A DNA stretch of 64,000 nt, taken from positions 28,912-92,911 of the forward strand of contig CANNZV010002563.1 of NCBI GenBank assembly GCA_947561585.1, written 5' to 3'. The stretch comes from Caprella mutica. Lineage: Eukaryota; Arthropoda; Malacostraca; Amphipoda; Caprellidae. This document shows, piece after piece, positions 10,195-21,245 of this stretch. The translations under genes and the position numbers were made by a program. Under the pieces are notes generated by a model. It was given only the letters and a program-made list of their open reading frames with translations. It was not told the DNA's origin and ran no database searches. Position 1 is the first letter of the stretch. Every line of letters begins with the position of its first letter.

Positions 10195-13175
10195 ACACCA
10201 TTGTAACGCCTGTCACTGACGAACCTCTTTCTATTGTATGTCAATTAAATACAATAGATATTTCTTTTCAACTAGATTCTGGTGCATCTGTTTCAACACT
10301 TCGGTATAATGACGCAGTTAGTGCTCAGGCAGTTATAAAGCCTTCTTCTCGTCAGGTACACGCTTACAATGGTGAAAAGATTGATCTCATTGGAGAAACT
10401 AGTATTAACGTTTGTTATGATAATAATAGGACCTTCAGTCACAAATTTTTTGTAGTTTCAAACAATAAAGTTAACTTATTAGGTCGTGATTTGTGTAACA
10501 GATTAGGTATCAAAATATTATTTCCAGATAAAATTAATTTCACTAACGATGTTTTCTCAGAGTTCAAAAACTTTTTATCAGATTCATTTGTTTCAAGCGT
10601 TAAAGAAACTGTTCATTTGAATGTTGACCCTAATGCTGTTCCCATTCATGCTAGACAAAGAAAAGTACCTATAAAGTTAAGAGATAAAGTAGGTGATGAA
10701 TTACAAAGGCTAGTAAATGATGGTAAATTGACGAAAATTTTCAAATCTAAGTGGGCTTCACCCATTGTAATTGTTTTTAAGAAGAACGGTTCTTTGAGAA
10801 TATGTGGTGATTTCTCTTTCACAGTAAACAAGTTTTTGAATCCTGTACAAACACCACTACCTACTGTTGATGATGTTATTTCTCGCATAGGCAAAGCCAC
10901 TGTTTTTTCTAAAATCGATTTGTCTCAAGCTTTTCTACAGCTCCCTCTTGACGAGATATCCAAGCAATATACTGTTATTAATACTCCTCATGGTTTATAT
11001 CAGTATAATTATTTACCCTTTGGACTCACTGCTAGTCCTGGTCTTTTTCAGTCTTTTATATCTGAAACTTTATCTCATATTGATAATATAATTGTTTATC
11101 AGGACGACGTCTTGATATTGGCTAAAGATACTGAATCACACATGGTGGTTTTACGTAGGGTATTAGCTGCTTTAGAAGAAAAAGGCATTAAATTGAATGT
11201 TAACAAATGTAAATTTCTTTGTGATAAGGTAGACTATCTTGGTCATGTTTTCAGCAAATCGGGTGTGCATCCAAATCCGAACAAAATCAAAAGCATTCTT
11301 GAAGCGCCTGAGCCCAAAGATGTTAAACAAGTCCAAGCTTTTCTTGGACTGTGTAATTATTATTCTCGTTTCATTCCAAATTTTGCTCAAACAATGAATC
11401 CATTGTACACTTTGCTTCAGAAGAATTCTGTTTTTAGATGGACTTCGGCGCAACAAGATTGTTTTAATACTGTTAAACAACTATTTGTATCTCATGAAAT
11501 TTTGCAACATTATGATCCAAACTATGACCTTAAATTAGAAACCGATTCTTCATCGTATGGGTTAGGTGCGGTGTTACTGACCAGACCGAATAGTAACACT
11601 GCATGGTTACCTATACAGTTCGCTTCACGTTCTCTTAATTCAGCAGAAAGAAACTATAGTAATATAGAACGTGAAGCGCTCAGTGTGATTTTTGGTTTGG
11701 AAAAATTCAGAAATTTTCTACTTGGCTCTAAATTTGTAATCTGCAACGATCAAAAACCACTACATAAGTTATTTGCAAGAGATAAACCAGTCCCTATAAC
11801 TTGTTCCGCTCGTATTCAACGATGGGCACTTAAATTGAGTCAGTTTAATTACATCTTTGAGTACTCCCGTGGTAAAGATAACGTTCACTCAGATTGTCTT
11901 AGCAGGTTACCATTGCCTGATTCTGTAATGGAAGCAGAACCTTATGAAATTGTTTGTACTTTGCAAACATTGGATAATGATTATATTTCATGTAAAGATA
12001 TCAAAGATCACACTGACAACGATCCGGATCTTGTTACATTAAAGCAATATATTAGGACAGGATTTCCGGATCGCATCACTAATTCAACGTTGTCAAAATT
12101 TAAATCCGTCTTTCATGATTTAACAATAACTAAAGGATGTATTATGTATCGAAACAGAGTTTTCATTCCTGACATATTACGTGCCAAAGTCCTTAACTTG
12201 TTTCACGAAAATCATCCTGGCATTGTGGCAATGAAAGCTCTAACAAGATCTTTAATTTGGTATCCTGGTTTGGATTCTGACATTAAATCTCTTGTTCTAA
12301 ATTGTAAAGTTTGTCAATCTGTTCGTTGTAAACCTGCTATTTCTAACATTACGTGGCCAGCTCCATCAAGAGCTTGGGGACGTATTCACATAGACCACTT
12401 CTTTGTAGAAAATGTCACATGTCTTATTGTGGTCGATGCTCTCACGAAATATATTGAAGTAGAAATCGTGAAATTGACTAGTACTAATGATACCATAGAT
12501 ACTCTCGGTTTGATCTTTGCACGCAACGATTTACCGGATGTGCTTGATTCAGACAACGCATCCTGTTTCACTTCATTTGAATTTCGCTCATATTTGTCCA
12601 GAAATGCAATCAAGCATTTAACACCTCCCCCTTATTCACCAGCCTCCAACGGTCAAGCCGAGCGTGGTGTTCGTGTTATTAAAGACATGTTAAAGAAAGC
12701 TCCTTCTAATTGTTCATTTAAGTATAAATTAAGCAAAGTATTATTTCAATATCGTTCGGTACCTCATAGTATCACTCAAATTGTTCCATCTGTAGCCTTA
12801 AATAATAGGAAACTAATAAATGTTAGAGACAGAATTAATCCTCAGTTTTGTTCTGAAAATGATGATAGTAAATTTAGAACATTTCCGCAGTTTGAAGTTG
12901 GAACTAGCGTTCTAGCTTTAAACGTGAGGGGAGGACAGAAATGGTTTGATGCTATGGTTATTGAAAAAGTTGGTAATAATGTTTATAACGTTAAAGTTCA
13001 TGATTTAAACATTATTTGGAAAAGACATTCAAATCAGCTGTTGTCAGTACCGAATTTCACAACATTAGAATCAGTTGATAATCCGCTAACTACGCAACCA
13101 CCCATTCCTGTAACTCCTCGAAGATCTGTAAGCACTAGAGCTAGAAATGCTCCTGATAGGTTAACATATTATTAA
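10188..13175 (+). CDS. pol: Pol: protease, reverse transcriptase, RNase H, integrase
   Basis: The frame is open from the slippery site to the TAA at 13173-13175, with no break. The aspartic protease active site LDSGAS has its Asp codon at 10275, and LLGRD follows ~65 residues later. Counting from the first Met at 10491, reverse transcriptase covers about residues 55-260, with catalytic Asp143 (KIDLSQAF) and YQDD at 203-206. RNase H has D352, E394, D420 and D468. The integrase zinc domain uses H572, H575, C605 and C608. The integrase core has D635, D688 and E724, a DD35E spacing. All catalytic residues are present. The motif NDQKPL replaces the usual DHKPL type but keeps the Asp. Products would copy genomic RNA to DNA in particles and insert it into chromosomes. 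Expression is expected only as a frameshift fusion to Gag. Confidence 0.96.
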   Translation, partial: NVNTIVTPVTDEPLSIVCQLNTIDISFQLDSGASVSTLRYNDAVSAQAVIKPSSRQVHAYNGEKIDLIGETSINVCYDNNRTFSHKFFVVSNNKVNLLGRDLCNRLGIKILFPDKINFTNDVFSEFKNFLSDSFVSSVKETVHLNVDPNAVPIHARQRKVPIKLRDKVGDELQRLVNDGKLTKIFKSKWASPIVIVFKKNGSLRICGDFSFTVNKFLNPVQTPLPTVDDVISRIGKATVFSKIDLSQAFLQLPLDEISKQYTVINTPHGLYQYNYLPFGLTASPGLFQSFISETLSHIDNIIVYQDDVLILAKDTESHMVVLRRVLAALEEKGIKLNVNKCKFLCDKVDYLGHVFSKSGVHPNPNKIKSILEAPEPKDVKQVQAFLGLCNYYSRFIPNFAQTMNPLYTLLQKNSVFRWTSAQQDCFNTVKQLFVSHEILQHYDPNYDLKLETDSSSYGLGAVLLTRPNSNTAWLPIQFASRSLNSAERNYSNIEREALSVIFGLEKFRNFLLGSKFVICNDQKPLHKLFARDKPVPITCSARIQRWALKLSQFNYIFEYSRGKDNVHSDCLSRLPLPDSVMEAEPYEIVCTLQTLDNDYISCKDIKDHTDNDPDLVTLKQYIRTGFPDRITNSTLSKFKSVFHDLTITKGCIMYRNRVFIPDILRAKVLNLFHENHPGIVAMKALTRSLIWYPGLDSDIKSLVLNCKVCQSVRCKPAISNITWPAPSRAWGRIHIDHFFVENVTCLIVVDALTKYIEVEIVKLTSTNDTIDTLGLIFARNDLPDVLDSDNASCFTSFEFRSYLSRNAIKHLTPPPYSPASNGQAERGVRVIKDMLKKAPSNCSFKYKLSKVLFQYRSVPHSITQIVPSVALNNRKLINVRDRINPQFCSENDDSKFRTFPQFEVGTSVLALNVRGGQKWFDAMVIEKVGNNVYNVKVHDLNIIWKRHSNQLLSVPNFTTLESVDNPLTTQPPIPVTPRRSVSTRARNAPDRLTYY

Positions 13176-13310
13176 CCTGATGTAACATGTTTTGTTTTCT
13201 TTTATATTATTGGTTTAAATGATTTATTTTGTAATAATGTATTTAGCTCGAATTTCAAAATCATTACGTTTGTTTTATGTTCTTTATATGATATTATAGT
13301 TATAAGCTAA
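13176..13310 (+). other. 3' untranslated region of the retrotransposon
   Basis: A+T-rich spacer between the pol stop and the polypurine tract. There is no room for an envelope gene, which fits the Mag lineage. Confidence 0.8.
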
Positions 13311-13322
13311 ACGTGGGGGAAC
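13311..13322 (+). promoter_or_regulatory. Polypurine tract
   Basis: ACGTGGGGGAAC lies immediately before the 3' LTR start TGTTATG. The G-rich run is the expected primer for plus-strand synthesis. Confidence 0.85.
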
Positions 13323-13599
13323 TGTTATGTTCCTATATTTTCTGTTCATTAGATAAGTAAGTCCTACTAAGTTGTGATGCTTACATGGCATCACACGTTC
13401 ATAAGTGTACATGTCTGTTTGTATGTACGTAACGGTGTAGAGTAGTTAGAGACGGTGAGTCTCTCCTTTGTAGTAGTTAGTCGTTGAAATACAGTAGCTT
13501 AGAGAGGTTGTTGTCTGTCATTATCCTGGTGGTACCCTAATAGCGGAACTCATCTTTTGAAGTAGGGTTTACCACATTCTACGTTTATCAAACATTACA
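13323..13599 (+). repeat. 3' LTR (277 bp)
   Basis: Read by eye, it matches the 5' LTR at every position except for the absence of seven bases near the duplicated GTTAG. It is followed by the TGTGT target duplicate. Confidence 0.97.
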
Positions 13600-13604
13600 T
13601 GTGT

Positions 13605-14827
13605 CAAGATAGAAAATATACTCTAAGTTAATAATAATTGTATTACGATCAACTTACAGTCGCAGATAGAAGGTAAATATGATATGAAAATATTGTACAA
13701 ATTTTTTTCGTTCAGGTCCAATCATGTATTTTCGACGGAAAAATGTTGATTTTCTTTCGTGATTCTCAGACTGGGTACTTATAGCCAAGCTTCAAAATAA
13801 ACTGCAGAATGTCTTTCTGAAGACTTAGAATCTGAATTAAATAGAGACTGAAGTGTATTGAATATGAAACAAAATTACTAAAAATAAGCATAAGTATACT
13901 AATAAATATGCATATGGTATATGATAACTAAAAGACAATTAAAGTATCATCAGTGGATTGTTCCTGTATAACAAAATTCTATATCATTTTATTTGTATTA
14001 TAATACGAACCAAAGAGAGAAGTGATTAGTAAGGTAACTGCATTTATACAAATGTGTGAGAAATTTAAATGCGGTGAATTTTGTTTCTTGGAAGTTCTAT
14101 AATGCTAATGACAAACTGATAACAAAATTCATTTGAAATGCTATATCTTGTATTTTGATCATCATTTTCATTATACCAGTCATAATATCTAACTCTAACC
14201 TATTTCATTCGAATATTATTGCACGCTTGTATTATAATTAATAATAGATCACATCAAACAATATATTTTAATTTCATTCGGCAAATCCTTTGTTCCGCAT
14301 TTAATATTTCAAAACATCAAGAACTGCCCCCCCCCCCCCCTTAAGATGAAGAAGGGGGGGAGGTATTTCGCAAACAACTCTGTTGTCATAACTACAATGT
14401 AATTAAGAAGGTTAGACCTTTGATGCTTGGTTTTTTTTTCGGTGTCATTAATTAAATCATACTAAACAGGAAATATATTTAGCGGCATACCAAAAATATT
14501 CAAATTATGACATCGTTTATTTTAGTATTGCAAACAGTATGACTAAAGTCAACTCCCTGTTAATTTAATAAATATTCTTTTGCAACTATTTATTCATCAT
14601 TAATAACAAACTATGTACTTACCTCAACTAATTCCTTTCAAGTTACAACAAACATCCTGAATTATATACATGTCTAATAATCGTCAATTCTAATACTATG
14701 AATATATTAACTATGTAAAAATGAAGGTAATTATTCTCTTTAATAAATCCGAGTGACTGTGCCGTTACATGTCTCACCACTTATGTTCATAAATAAGTTA
14801 TTTATAGTGATTGAGACAACATATGAA
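13605..14827. other. A+T-rich gap with a poly-C/poly-G foldback
   Basis: No gene was seen. Near 14327-14362 a run of about 14 C is followed after ~15 bases by a run of 8 G, which can fold back or form G-quadruplex or i-motif structures. Confidence 0.5.
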
Positions 14828-15010
14828 AACCATTGCAGCACTTCCTTATAATCCATATTTATGCAGCTCCCGTAGAACAATTTTTGTGGAAACTGCACTC
14901 TGTAGGAGTTTATTGAGCTCTGTAGTGATTTTAGGAGCCATGGTCTTGCGATTTGCCCCAACAATTCAATTAACAATCTGTCGGTTTCTGTCAGAAAGCT
15001 TGGGGTTTCA
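14828..15010 (-). pseudogene. Tc1-like transposase fragment (N-terminal region)
   Basis: On the minus strand a frame reads NPKLSDRNRQIVN, a stop, then IVGANRKTMAPKITTELN, then STKIVLRELHKYGL, a stop, and GSAAM. This follows the N-terminal DNA-binding region of Tc1-family transposases, where a (K/R)LS..DRR segment precedes N-(R/P)-x-T-x-x-x-I and VSxxTVxRxLHxxG. At least two in-frame stops and no catalytic DDE domain make it a dead remnant. A 122-codon frame overlapping it (14740-15108, minus) is in a different register and is an artefact of the decay. Confidence 0.8.
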
Positions 15011-15921
15011 GCCAGATCTATGTTTGGTGAAGAGGTTTTTCCTTCTCCTTCAAAGGGAGTCATCACTTTAGAGACAGTACCTCTTTCAGGAAGCTTCTGT
15101 TCTGTCACACGAGCACTAACAATTTGGATTGGAAAGGGAAGGGAAGATTATGAGCAATATTTATGAATATCAGTAAAAAACAGGCGTTTTGAATGAACAT
15201 TTTAAATAAACAAAAGATATTAAAGTATATCAAGCTTTGGTTGTCTACAGTATATTATGTTCAAAGATTACGTAGCCAAAATGTTATAGCTTAAATTTCG
15301 TCCAATTCTTTATTGCAGTACTTTACTAGAAAAACAACATCAATTGAATCCTTCGTCAATTAGAAATTTGAATCGAGATACAACAAATCTCTCCAATTTT
15401 TAGTAAATATAACAAAAGTGGTTCATCTAATCTGCTGCTGACGAATACAAAGGTACAAAGTATGAAGTAGTAACTCCATGCGTATCACCAATTGAAGACT
15501 ATATCAATCAAATTCTTTACGCTATCAATCTCAGTTTAAAGGAGAGATTTGCAGAGGGGAACCTAGAGATTTAAGGCTCAGATTATTTATGAAATCAACC
15601 TAATGGACCATATATCAATATTTGATTTACTCTGAAGAGATTCACTCGTTTTTTTTTCAATAGGAATAATTCAGTTGTAGTTACTCACAATCGATCATGT
15701 TGATTTAACGAACATCATTTCAACTCACATTTTTCATTCATATTTATATACAAATTATTTGTGTTCAATACCATTTGTAATGTACCTCAAATCATACAAA
15801 ATAAATCATAACAGCATAGTTTATAACGACTATTAAAATGTGTCTACAATTTTTTATTACAATATCATAGTAACACATTTTTTCAAATGTGTACTTTACG
15901 GTTTAAACTACTCCTAAACCA
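15011..15921. other. A+T-rich gap, no gene seen
   Basis: No supported feature. Confidence 0.4.
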
Positions 15922-16467
15922 TACAGGGTGACCCACAAAAAAGTTTACCCAATTATAAATTCGTATATTTCAACAACTATTGGCGGTACATTTTTTTTCA
16001 AGTATTATTTAGTTAATTAAATCTTTTTCCATCATCTGTTATATTTTCATAGAGTTTCATTCATTTTTATGAATAAAATGACAATTTTATTGTTATTAAA
16101 TGAAAATGACCCTGCGAAAAATGGTCAGAAGACGGACAATGAAGTAAGTTCAAACACTAAAAATATCTTTATTAGACAACAACTCCATTAATAAAACATA
16201 TTTAATTCCAGGTCTTAAGAGTATTCATATAACTATTCTTTTTATAAAATATTGAAAATTTGGAGAAATGTGATTAAGTACAAAAATGAAGGCACAAGTT
16301 TTAATTTTAACAAGGATAGTTCAGACCGCAAGAGGACACTGCGATCTGAAGACGAACAAAATCATTTTTATTCAGCAACTCCTTTAAAAAAAACAATGTT
16401 TCTGTTAGGAGATATGGATTATCTATCTCGAAATTTTCTCCAACAGAAACGTTTAAATTTTTCAAAA
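15922..16467 (+). mobile_element. Left end and HTH remnant of a mariner-like element
   Basis: TA at 15922-15923 is followed by CAGGGTGACCCACAAAAAAG, a style of terminus common in insect DNA transposons with TA target duplications. Some 330 bases inside, a 72-codon frame (16252-16467) contains KNEGTSFNFNKDSSDRKRTL. This resembles the linker after the helix-turn-helix of mariner-like transposases (x-x-G-S-V-x-x-x-x-x-S-G-R-x-R-T-x-R-x-E). The rest of the transposase and a right end are not seen nearby. Only a fragment survives, and the assignment is by pattern. Confidence 0.4.
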
Positions 16468-16872
16468 TGATTTGTTTGACATACATACATTATACATTTA
16501 AACACATAATATACTACTAAACAAGTGATTGATAATTAAATGTAATGTAAAAGAAATATTTATATATTGGTACTTTTTAGTGTTTCGTCTAATTATTTAA
16601 ACGTAATAACGTCATAATAAACCAATGTATAATAATATTATTACTGCAAAATATTAAACGATGTGAATAATTTAATGATACAGTAAACCATTTTATCATA
16701 TCTTATTTTAAAACTGTAATCGATGGATAAATATTTTATGTGTTCTTATGAAATGTTTCCGCTTAAATCACTATAATGATAGTGAATGTTTACACCTGGC
16801 TATTAATGTAATAATGAAAAATAATATGAAATATATCCCATATAAACTTTAAAATACAAAATATAGTAATTC

Positions 16873-16951
16873 GTGGACGGATTATCTGCGGATGAATTGT
16901 CCTTTGGACGAAATGCCTGAGTGCTAAATGTCCTAGAACCGATTCAAACAA
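16873..16951. repeat. Dispersed-repeat fragment with GGACGAAATGTCC-type motifs
   Basis: Successive half-palindromes GTGGACGG, GAATTGTCC, TTGGACGAAATG and AAATGTCC are followed by TAGAACCGATTCAAAC. Repeats of GGACGAAATGTCC joined to a TAGAACC block are, from memory, seen in several invertebrate genomes. The family is not identified. Confidence 0.45.
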
Positions 16952-17985
16952 TCCGGGAACAACAGTTGATCTATTTATCAAAAAAATGACGCTTTTTGAA
17001 AAGTAAATAAATTCTAAACTACATTATTAATTATGCACAATCTGGAAAATATTTAATTTTACCCTTAATAGATTTTACCTTTACAAGATGTTCATGAAAA
17101 GTAAGATGACGTTCTTTTTAATTTCAGAAGGTTCTCACATAGGTTATCATCATTAGAAGTTGATTGCAAATTCTCAGGAAGGTTTGACGCGAAGTTTATA
17201 GACATGTTCGCATGAGGCAAGTCAAACTTTTCTAATGGAACTCATTTGAAGTCTCATCTTTAGAAATATTTTGGAAGATTATTCAGGAATTGAAGTTAGT
17301 GAAAGTTTGCAATGTAGGTTCGACAAATTTGGTGGTACATTTTACCTCAAACTCCTCGCGAAAAATTCAAATGGTCTATATTGTCTAACATATTCTGTCT
17401 AACTCTCTCTTTCTTTTTGTGGTATTACTCTTCTATCTGACTCTAGTCCTATCTGCTTCAGAACTGCTAGTGGGGCCAACTGAATCTGACAGGCAATTTT
17501 CTAATCTGTCGCCAGGAAAAGAGCCTGACAAGTTGACCTGTCGGCAAACCCTTTTCTGGCAATGTGTTTAGATCAACACTGTTCTAATATTTTGAAGTGT
17601 TTTAGCATTAGCGCACGTGTCATTTCAACCATTGTATAATATACATCATTGATACAATCTTATATTAAAATGCGAATGTAAATTTAAAATAATTTTCTGA
17701 ATATGTGAATGAATATCTCATTATTTAACAAAATATGATTAAATCACCACTTAAAGGAAACTCATCAAATGTTCAGTTACTATATGCAATGTTTTTTCCA
17801 AGACTTTGGGTTTCATTTATGTACTTTCTTCACCTCTCTGGTACCTAATATTTTTTATTGATTAAATGAAAAACTACGATATCTGCCATTGCATGTATAG
17901 CGTTGTTGACTCTTCGGCCAAAACGGAACACACATAGTGATTTATAGATTCATTACATCTAATGATATATGATGATAGCATATTT

Positions 17986-18062
17986 AGAGATAACTATAGA
18001 ACTATAGTTAACTATGCATGGAATTGCTCCTTATGTTCTATAGTTATCTATGTTCCATGCAT
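17986..18062. repeat. Interleaved inverted repeats
   Basis: AGATAACTATAGAAC pairs with GTTCTATAGTTATCT, and ATGCATGGAA pairs with TTCCATGCAT. The two stems overlap in order, so either but not both can form in one strand. Confidence 0.8.
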
Positions 18063-18188
18063 CTTTCCGTTCAATTCACGAGGAAAGAACACACAAAATG
18101 AATTATTCAATAATCGATATATAGTTTTTAAATTTCATATTATATTGCAAATCACATATTCAAAAAATCATTAATTATAATTTTTTTA

Positions 18189-18224
18189 GTAGGGGTTTAA
18201 CGTCTGCTTCGGAACCAAAGGCCA
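18189..18224 (+). repeat. Dispersed repeat end, GGGTTTAACGTCTGCTTCGG family
   Basis: AGGGGTTTAACGTCTGCTTC followed by GGAACCAAAGGCC. The same block occurs at 32145 (+), 49866 (+) and 53012-53046 (-) with small changes, so it is a repeated family within this window. Confidence 0.75.
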
Positions 18225-18449
18225 TATAAAAAAAATCATTAAAAAGGCACATAATTTATATACCTTTATTATTGAATAAATTTTTTTTTTCTGTCGCTAA
18301 TCTTATTTTTTCATTCGTTTCATTTGATACTTTTAACAATATTTTTTAACTATGTCTAGATGATTTATTTCTTTTTTTGATGAAAGACTTCAAACGTATA
18401 TTTATGTTAGTTTCTAATTATTTTGTATTACAAATATACTCTCTAGTGA

Positions 18450-18530
18450 ATGCAGTTAGCAGATCAAAGTGACAAGAAGGAGTTGCCTTGGAAACTACTG
18501 GCAAAAGATGTGACTAGGAAATTGCCTTAA
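18450..18530 (+). CDS. Coding-like island, possible exon (unrecognised)
   Basis: A 26-codon frame from ATG to TAA with a mixed, protein-like composition (DKKELPWKLLAKDVTRKLP) in otherwise A+T-rich DNA. AG dinucleotides at 18454-18455 and nearby could be splice acceptors. It lies on the same strand as the islands at 19887 and 20860 and might be an exon of the same gene or pseudogene. No domain is recognised. Confidence 0.2.
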   Translation: MQLADQSDKKELPWKLLAKDVTRKLP

Positions 18531-18577
18531 TTCAAGATGAAATTCTTAGCAAATAAAAAGAGTTGGAAAACTATAGT

Positions 18578-18611
18578 CACTTGTATAGTGAAAACTTTCA
18601 CTATACAAGTG
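18578..18611. repeat. Perfect 16-bp hairpin with 2-base spacer
   Basis: CACTTGTATAGTGAAA, then AC, then TTTCACTATACAAGTG: a perfect near-palindrome of 34 bases able to extrude as a cruciform. Confidence 0.95.
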
Positions 18612-18787
18612 AAATAAAGAATAAAATCATTTATTTACAATACGTTATATATTTTGCATATGCATAATACAATGGTAAAGCCCATGCAAATAGTAAATAA
18701 CATATATTAATACTATAATATATTCATTAAAACTATTTCATAATAGTTTTAATAAATTAATCATCGTAGTGGAACAATTCTATATAT

Positions 18788-19657
18788 TAAATTGTTCTGA
18801 TACAATTTACACCATATTGATGTGATACAATTTACACCATATTGATGTGATACAATTTACACCATATTGATGTGATACAATTTACACCATAATGATGTGA
18901 TACAATTTACACCATAATGATATGATACAATTTACACCATATTGATGTGATACAATTTACACCATATTGATGTGATACAATTTACACCATAATGATGTGA
19001 TACAATTTACACCATAATGATATGATACAATTTACACCATAATGATGTGATACAATTTACACCATAATGATGTGATACAATTTACACCATAATGATGTGA
19101 TACAATTTACACCATAATGATGTGATACAATTTACAACATATTGATGTGATACAATTTACACCATAATGATGTGATACAATTTACACCATATTGATGTGA
19201 TACAATTTACACCATATTGATGTGATACAATTTACACCATATTGATGTGATACAATTTACACCATATTGATGTGATACAATTTACACCATATTGATGTGA
19301 TTCAATTTACACCATAATGATGTGATACAATTTACAACATAATGATGTGATACAATTTACACCATAATGATGTGATACAATTTACACCATATTGATGTGA
19401 TACAATTTACACCATATTGATGTGATACAATTTACAACATAATGATGTGATACAATTTACAACATAATGATGTGATACAATTTACACCATAATGATGTGA
19501 TACAATTTACACCATATTGATGTGATACAATTTACACCATATTGATGTGATACAATTTACAACATAATGATGTGATACAATTTACACCATAATGATGTGA
19601 TACAATTTACACCATAATGATGTGATACAATTTACACCATATTGATGTGATACAATT
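18788..19657. repeat. Minisatellite, 25-bp unit, about 35 copies
   Basis: The unit is TGATGTGATACAATTTACAC plus CATAT or CATAA. Two positions vary repeatedly (ATTG/AATG and ACACC/ACAAC), and blocks of the same variant cluster, which suggests local duplication of groups of units. Confidence 0.97.
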
Positions 19658-19886
19658 TCTGTTTCCTAATCAATGTCACCTCTTTATGGACAGAATTACT
19701 CTCAACATGCAGCTGAATTAAAAAATATATTGCGTGAGCAATTAGTTCAGTTAATGGAGATTAATTACTACATAACTACGGTATACTTTTTTTAATTATG
19801 TAATTGGTGAATAAACAATAACTAACATCATCGTAATAAAACAGCCGTATTTAATATAATAAATATACATTTTTTTCAAATTGCAG

Positions 19887-20090
19887 GATATTTTTGGAAA
19901 CAAGAATCTTTTCTATTCTTGATCAAGCTGACGAAAAAGGGGTTCGTGTGGCTCCAAAGAATGTACAAAATGAGTTATGACTGCTAACAGGTTGTTAGAA
20001 TGGCATACCTACTATGCTGACGAAGAAAGTCATTATGTCAAAATTAGTGATATACTGAACGCATTTGCAAACTTTAAACTTTCTCAATAA
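19887..20090 (+). pseudogene. Coding-like island after a strong splice acceptor
   Basis: TTTTTTCAAATTGCAG ends at 19886. The next 94 bases read open in one frame (FSILDQADEKGVRVAPKNVQ) to a TGA at 19978-19980. The overlapping ATG at 19977 opens a second frame of 37 codons (TANRLLEWHTYYADEESHYV) that ends at TAA 20088-20090. Both segments have ordinary protein composition and unusual G+C for this region. A one-base shift would join them, so this may be a frameshifted pseudogene or two alternative exon ends. I do not recognise the protein. Confidence 0.3.
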
Positions 20091-20859
20091 CTGTTTTTTA
20101 GTCTTACCCCCTTTTTCGATATCATGAGTGATTTGCTCATGCATTTTGTGATTTATCTATGTGATCAGAGATAGAACACAGTAATTTCAGCTTTAGAAAT
20201 GACGCAATCCACAGAAAGTCCATTTAGTTTTATTGGTATATCAGAGTGTATTTCTCCATCAGAACGAATGAAAGGCTAATTTATTGTCCACTTAACTGGT
20301 TTTATAACCAATCAATTCTGCAATTGCACTTCATGATGGCTACTGCGCATCACCTCTGCGCAATCAAAGCATTTAATGGCTACTCATTTCTCTCGAATTC
20401 CCAGAAAACGATCTTGATTTTATAGAATTGATTTCCTTAATCTGAATTGCTAGCAATTTTGCTAATAAAGTTTAACTACCTACAAATATTATGTAGAACC
20501 ATTTTTTTAACATGTTCAGTTTCCAAAGAATATAATTTCTTGTAACAGAGAGAGCAGTTTCTTCATTTATTTTCCTTATGATATTCATGATTCTTTTTCG
20601 TATTCCTATCAAGTTATACAATTATTCAAGACGCTTTCACTAAAGTTATTGCAATGATTATTATAATCTAATCTGAAACAAATCCCACATTCTCAATTTC
20701 AATAAACAAATAATTCAATATATATACATTTTTCGACTGACTTGTATCATCATTTTTTATATCATCACTCTAATTCAATAGAAAAATATTGAACATCTGT
20801 ACCTTGGGAGTCTTTTTCCTAAGCTGTTCAGATACAGTATTTCACTTGTTCCTGCTCAG
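20091..20859. other. Gap, no gene seen
   Basis: Possibly intron sequence between the islands at 19887 and 20860. No other signal. Confidence 0.3.
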
Positions 20860-20951
20860 TATTCCACAGCAGCAGATTTCCTATCGATGAACTGCCTCGT
20901 GGAGAAACTAAATTGATACAAAGAACCTCTGGCTTCACAAAACCTGTTTGA
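20860..20951 (+). CDS. Possible terminal exon (unrecognised protein)
   Basis: A polypyrimidine-rich acceptor (TTTCACTTGTTCCTGCTCAG) ends at 20859. It is followed by an open stretch of two bases plus 29 codons (FHSSRFPIDELPRGETKLIQ and on) to TGA at 20949-20951. The composition is protein-like. It needs a preceding exon ending in phase 1, which I have not located. It may belong with the islands at 18450 and 19887. No function can be given. Confidence 0.3.
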
Positions 20952-21245
20952 TGAAGAAATTACAGCGATTGTGAGTCTTTTATCAATAATATGAAACTAA
21001 ATTAAGAAGGGAATTTTTGTTTATATGTTAGAAACTAACATTTTTAATATCAAATCATGGATCACAATAATATCAGAAAATTCTGTATATAATCATATTT
21101 AAAATTAACAATACTGTGAAATACGTTTGAAATTTCTGGTTGTATAAATTGTATATTTCAAAATATTGTTTTATTGTTATCGATAGATATAGATTTGAAA
21201 ACAATGAACTAATATAAAAATGAAAGTTTCGAATCAAATTAAATC
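20952..21245. other. Short A+T-rich gap
   Basis: Nothing seen. Confidence 0.4.

Larger units (their letters stand above)
8656..13599 (+). mobile_element. Intact Ty3/gypsy LTR retrotransposon, Mag type (4944 bp)
   Basis: All structural parts are visible in order: 5' LTR, primer-binding site, gag, -1 frameshift site, pol (protease, reverse transcriptase, RNase H, integrase), polypurine tract and 3' LTR. The element is flanked by TGTGT at 8651-8655 and 13600-13604. The two LTRs match base for base except for one 7-bp length difference, so insertion was recent. RNase H preceding integrase defines Ty3/gypsy. The ATTGGCGAC leader, two zinc knuckles and absence of an envelope frame suggest the Mag lineage. 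No stop or frameshift breaks either frame, so it may be active. Confidence 0.97.
16468..18188. other. A+T-rich gap with small repeats and hairpins
   Basis: There is no gene. It holds the GGAC/GTCC repeat at 16873-16951, an imperfect hairpin near 17511-17562 (GCCAGGAAAAG against CTTTTCTGGC) and interleaved inverted repeats at about 17986-18062. Confidence 0.5.

Noticed and set aside
10646..12613. Minus-strand frames inside pol
   Set aside because: They are shadows of the intact pol frame, which has complete catalytic motifs.
14740..15108. 122-codon minus-strand frame as a gene
   Set aside because: The Tc1 transposase similarity is in another register over the same bases, so this frame is an accident of decay.
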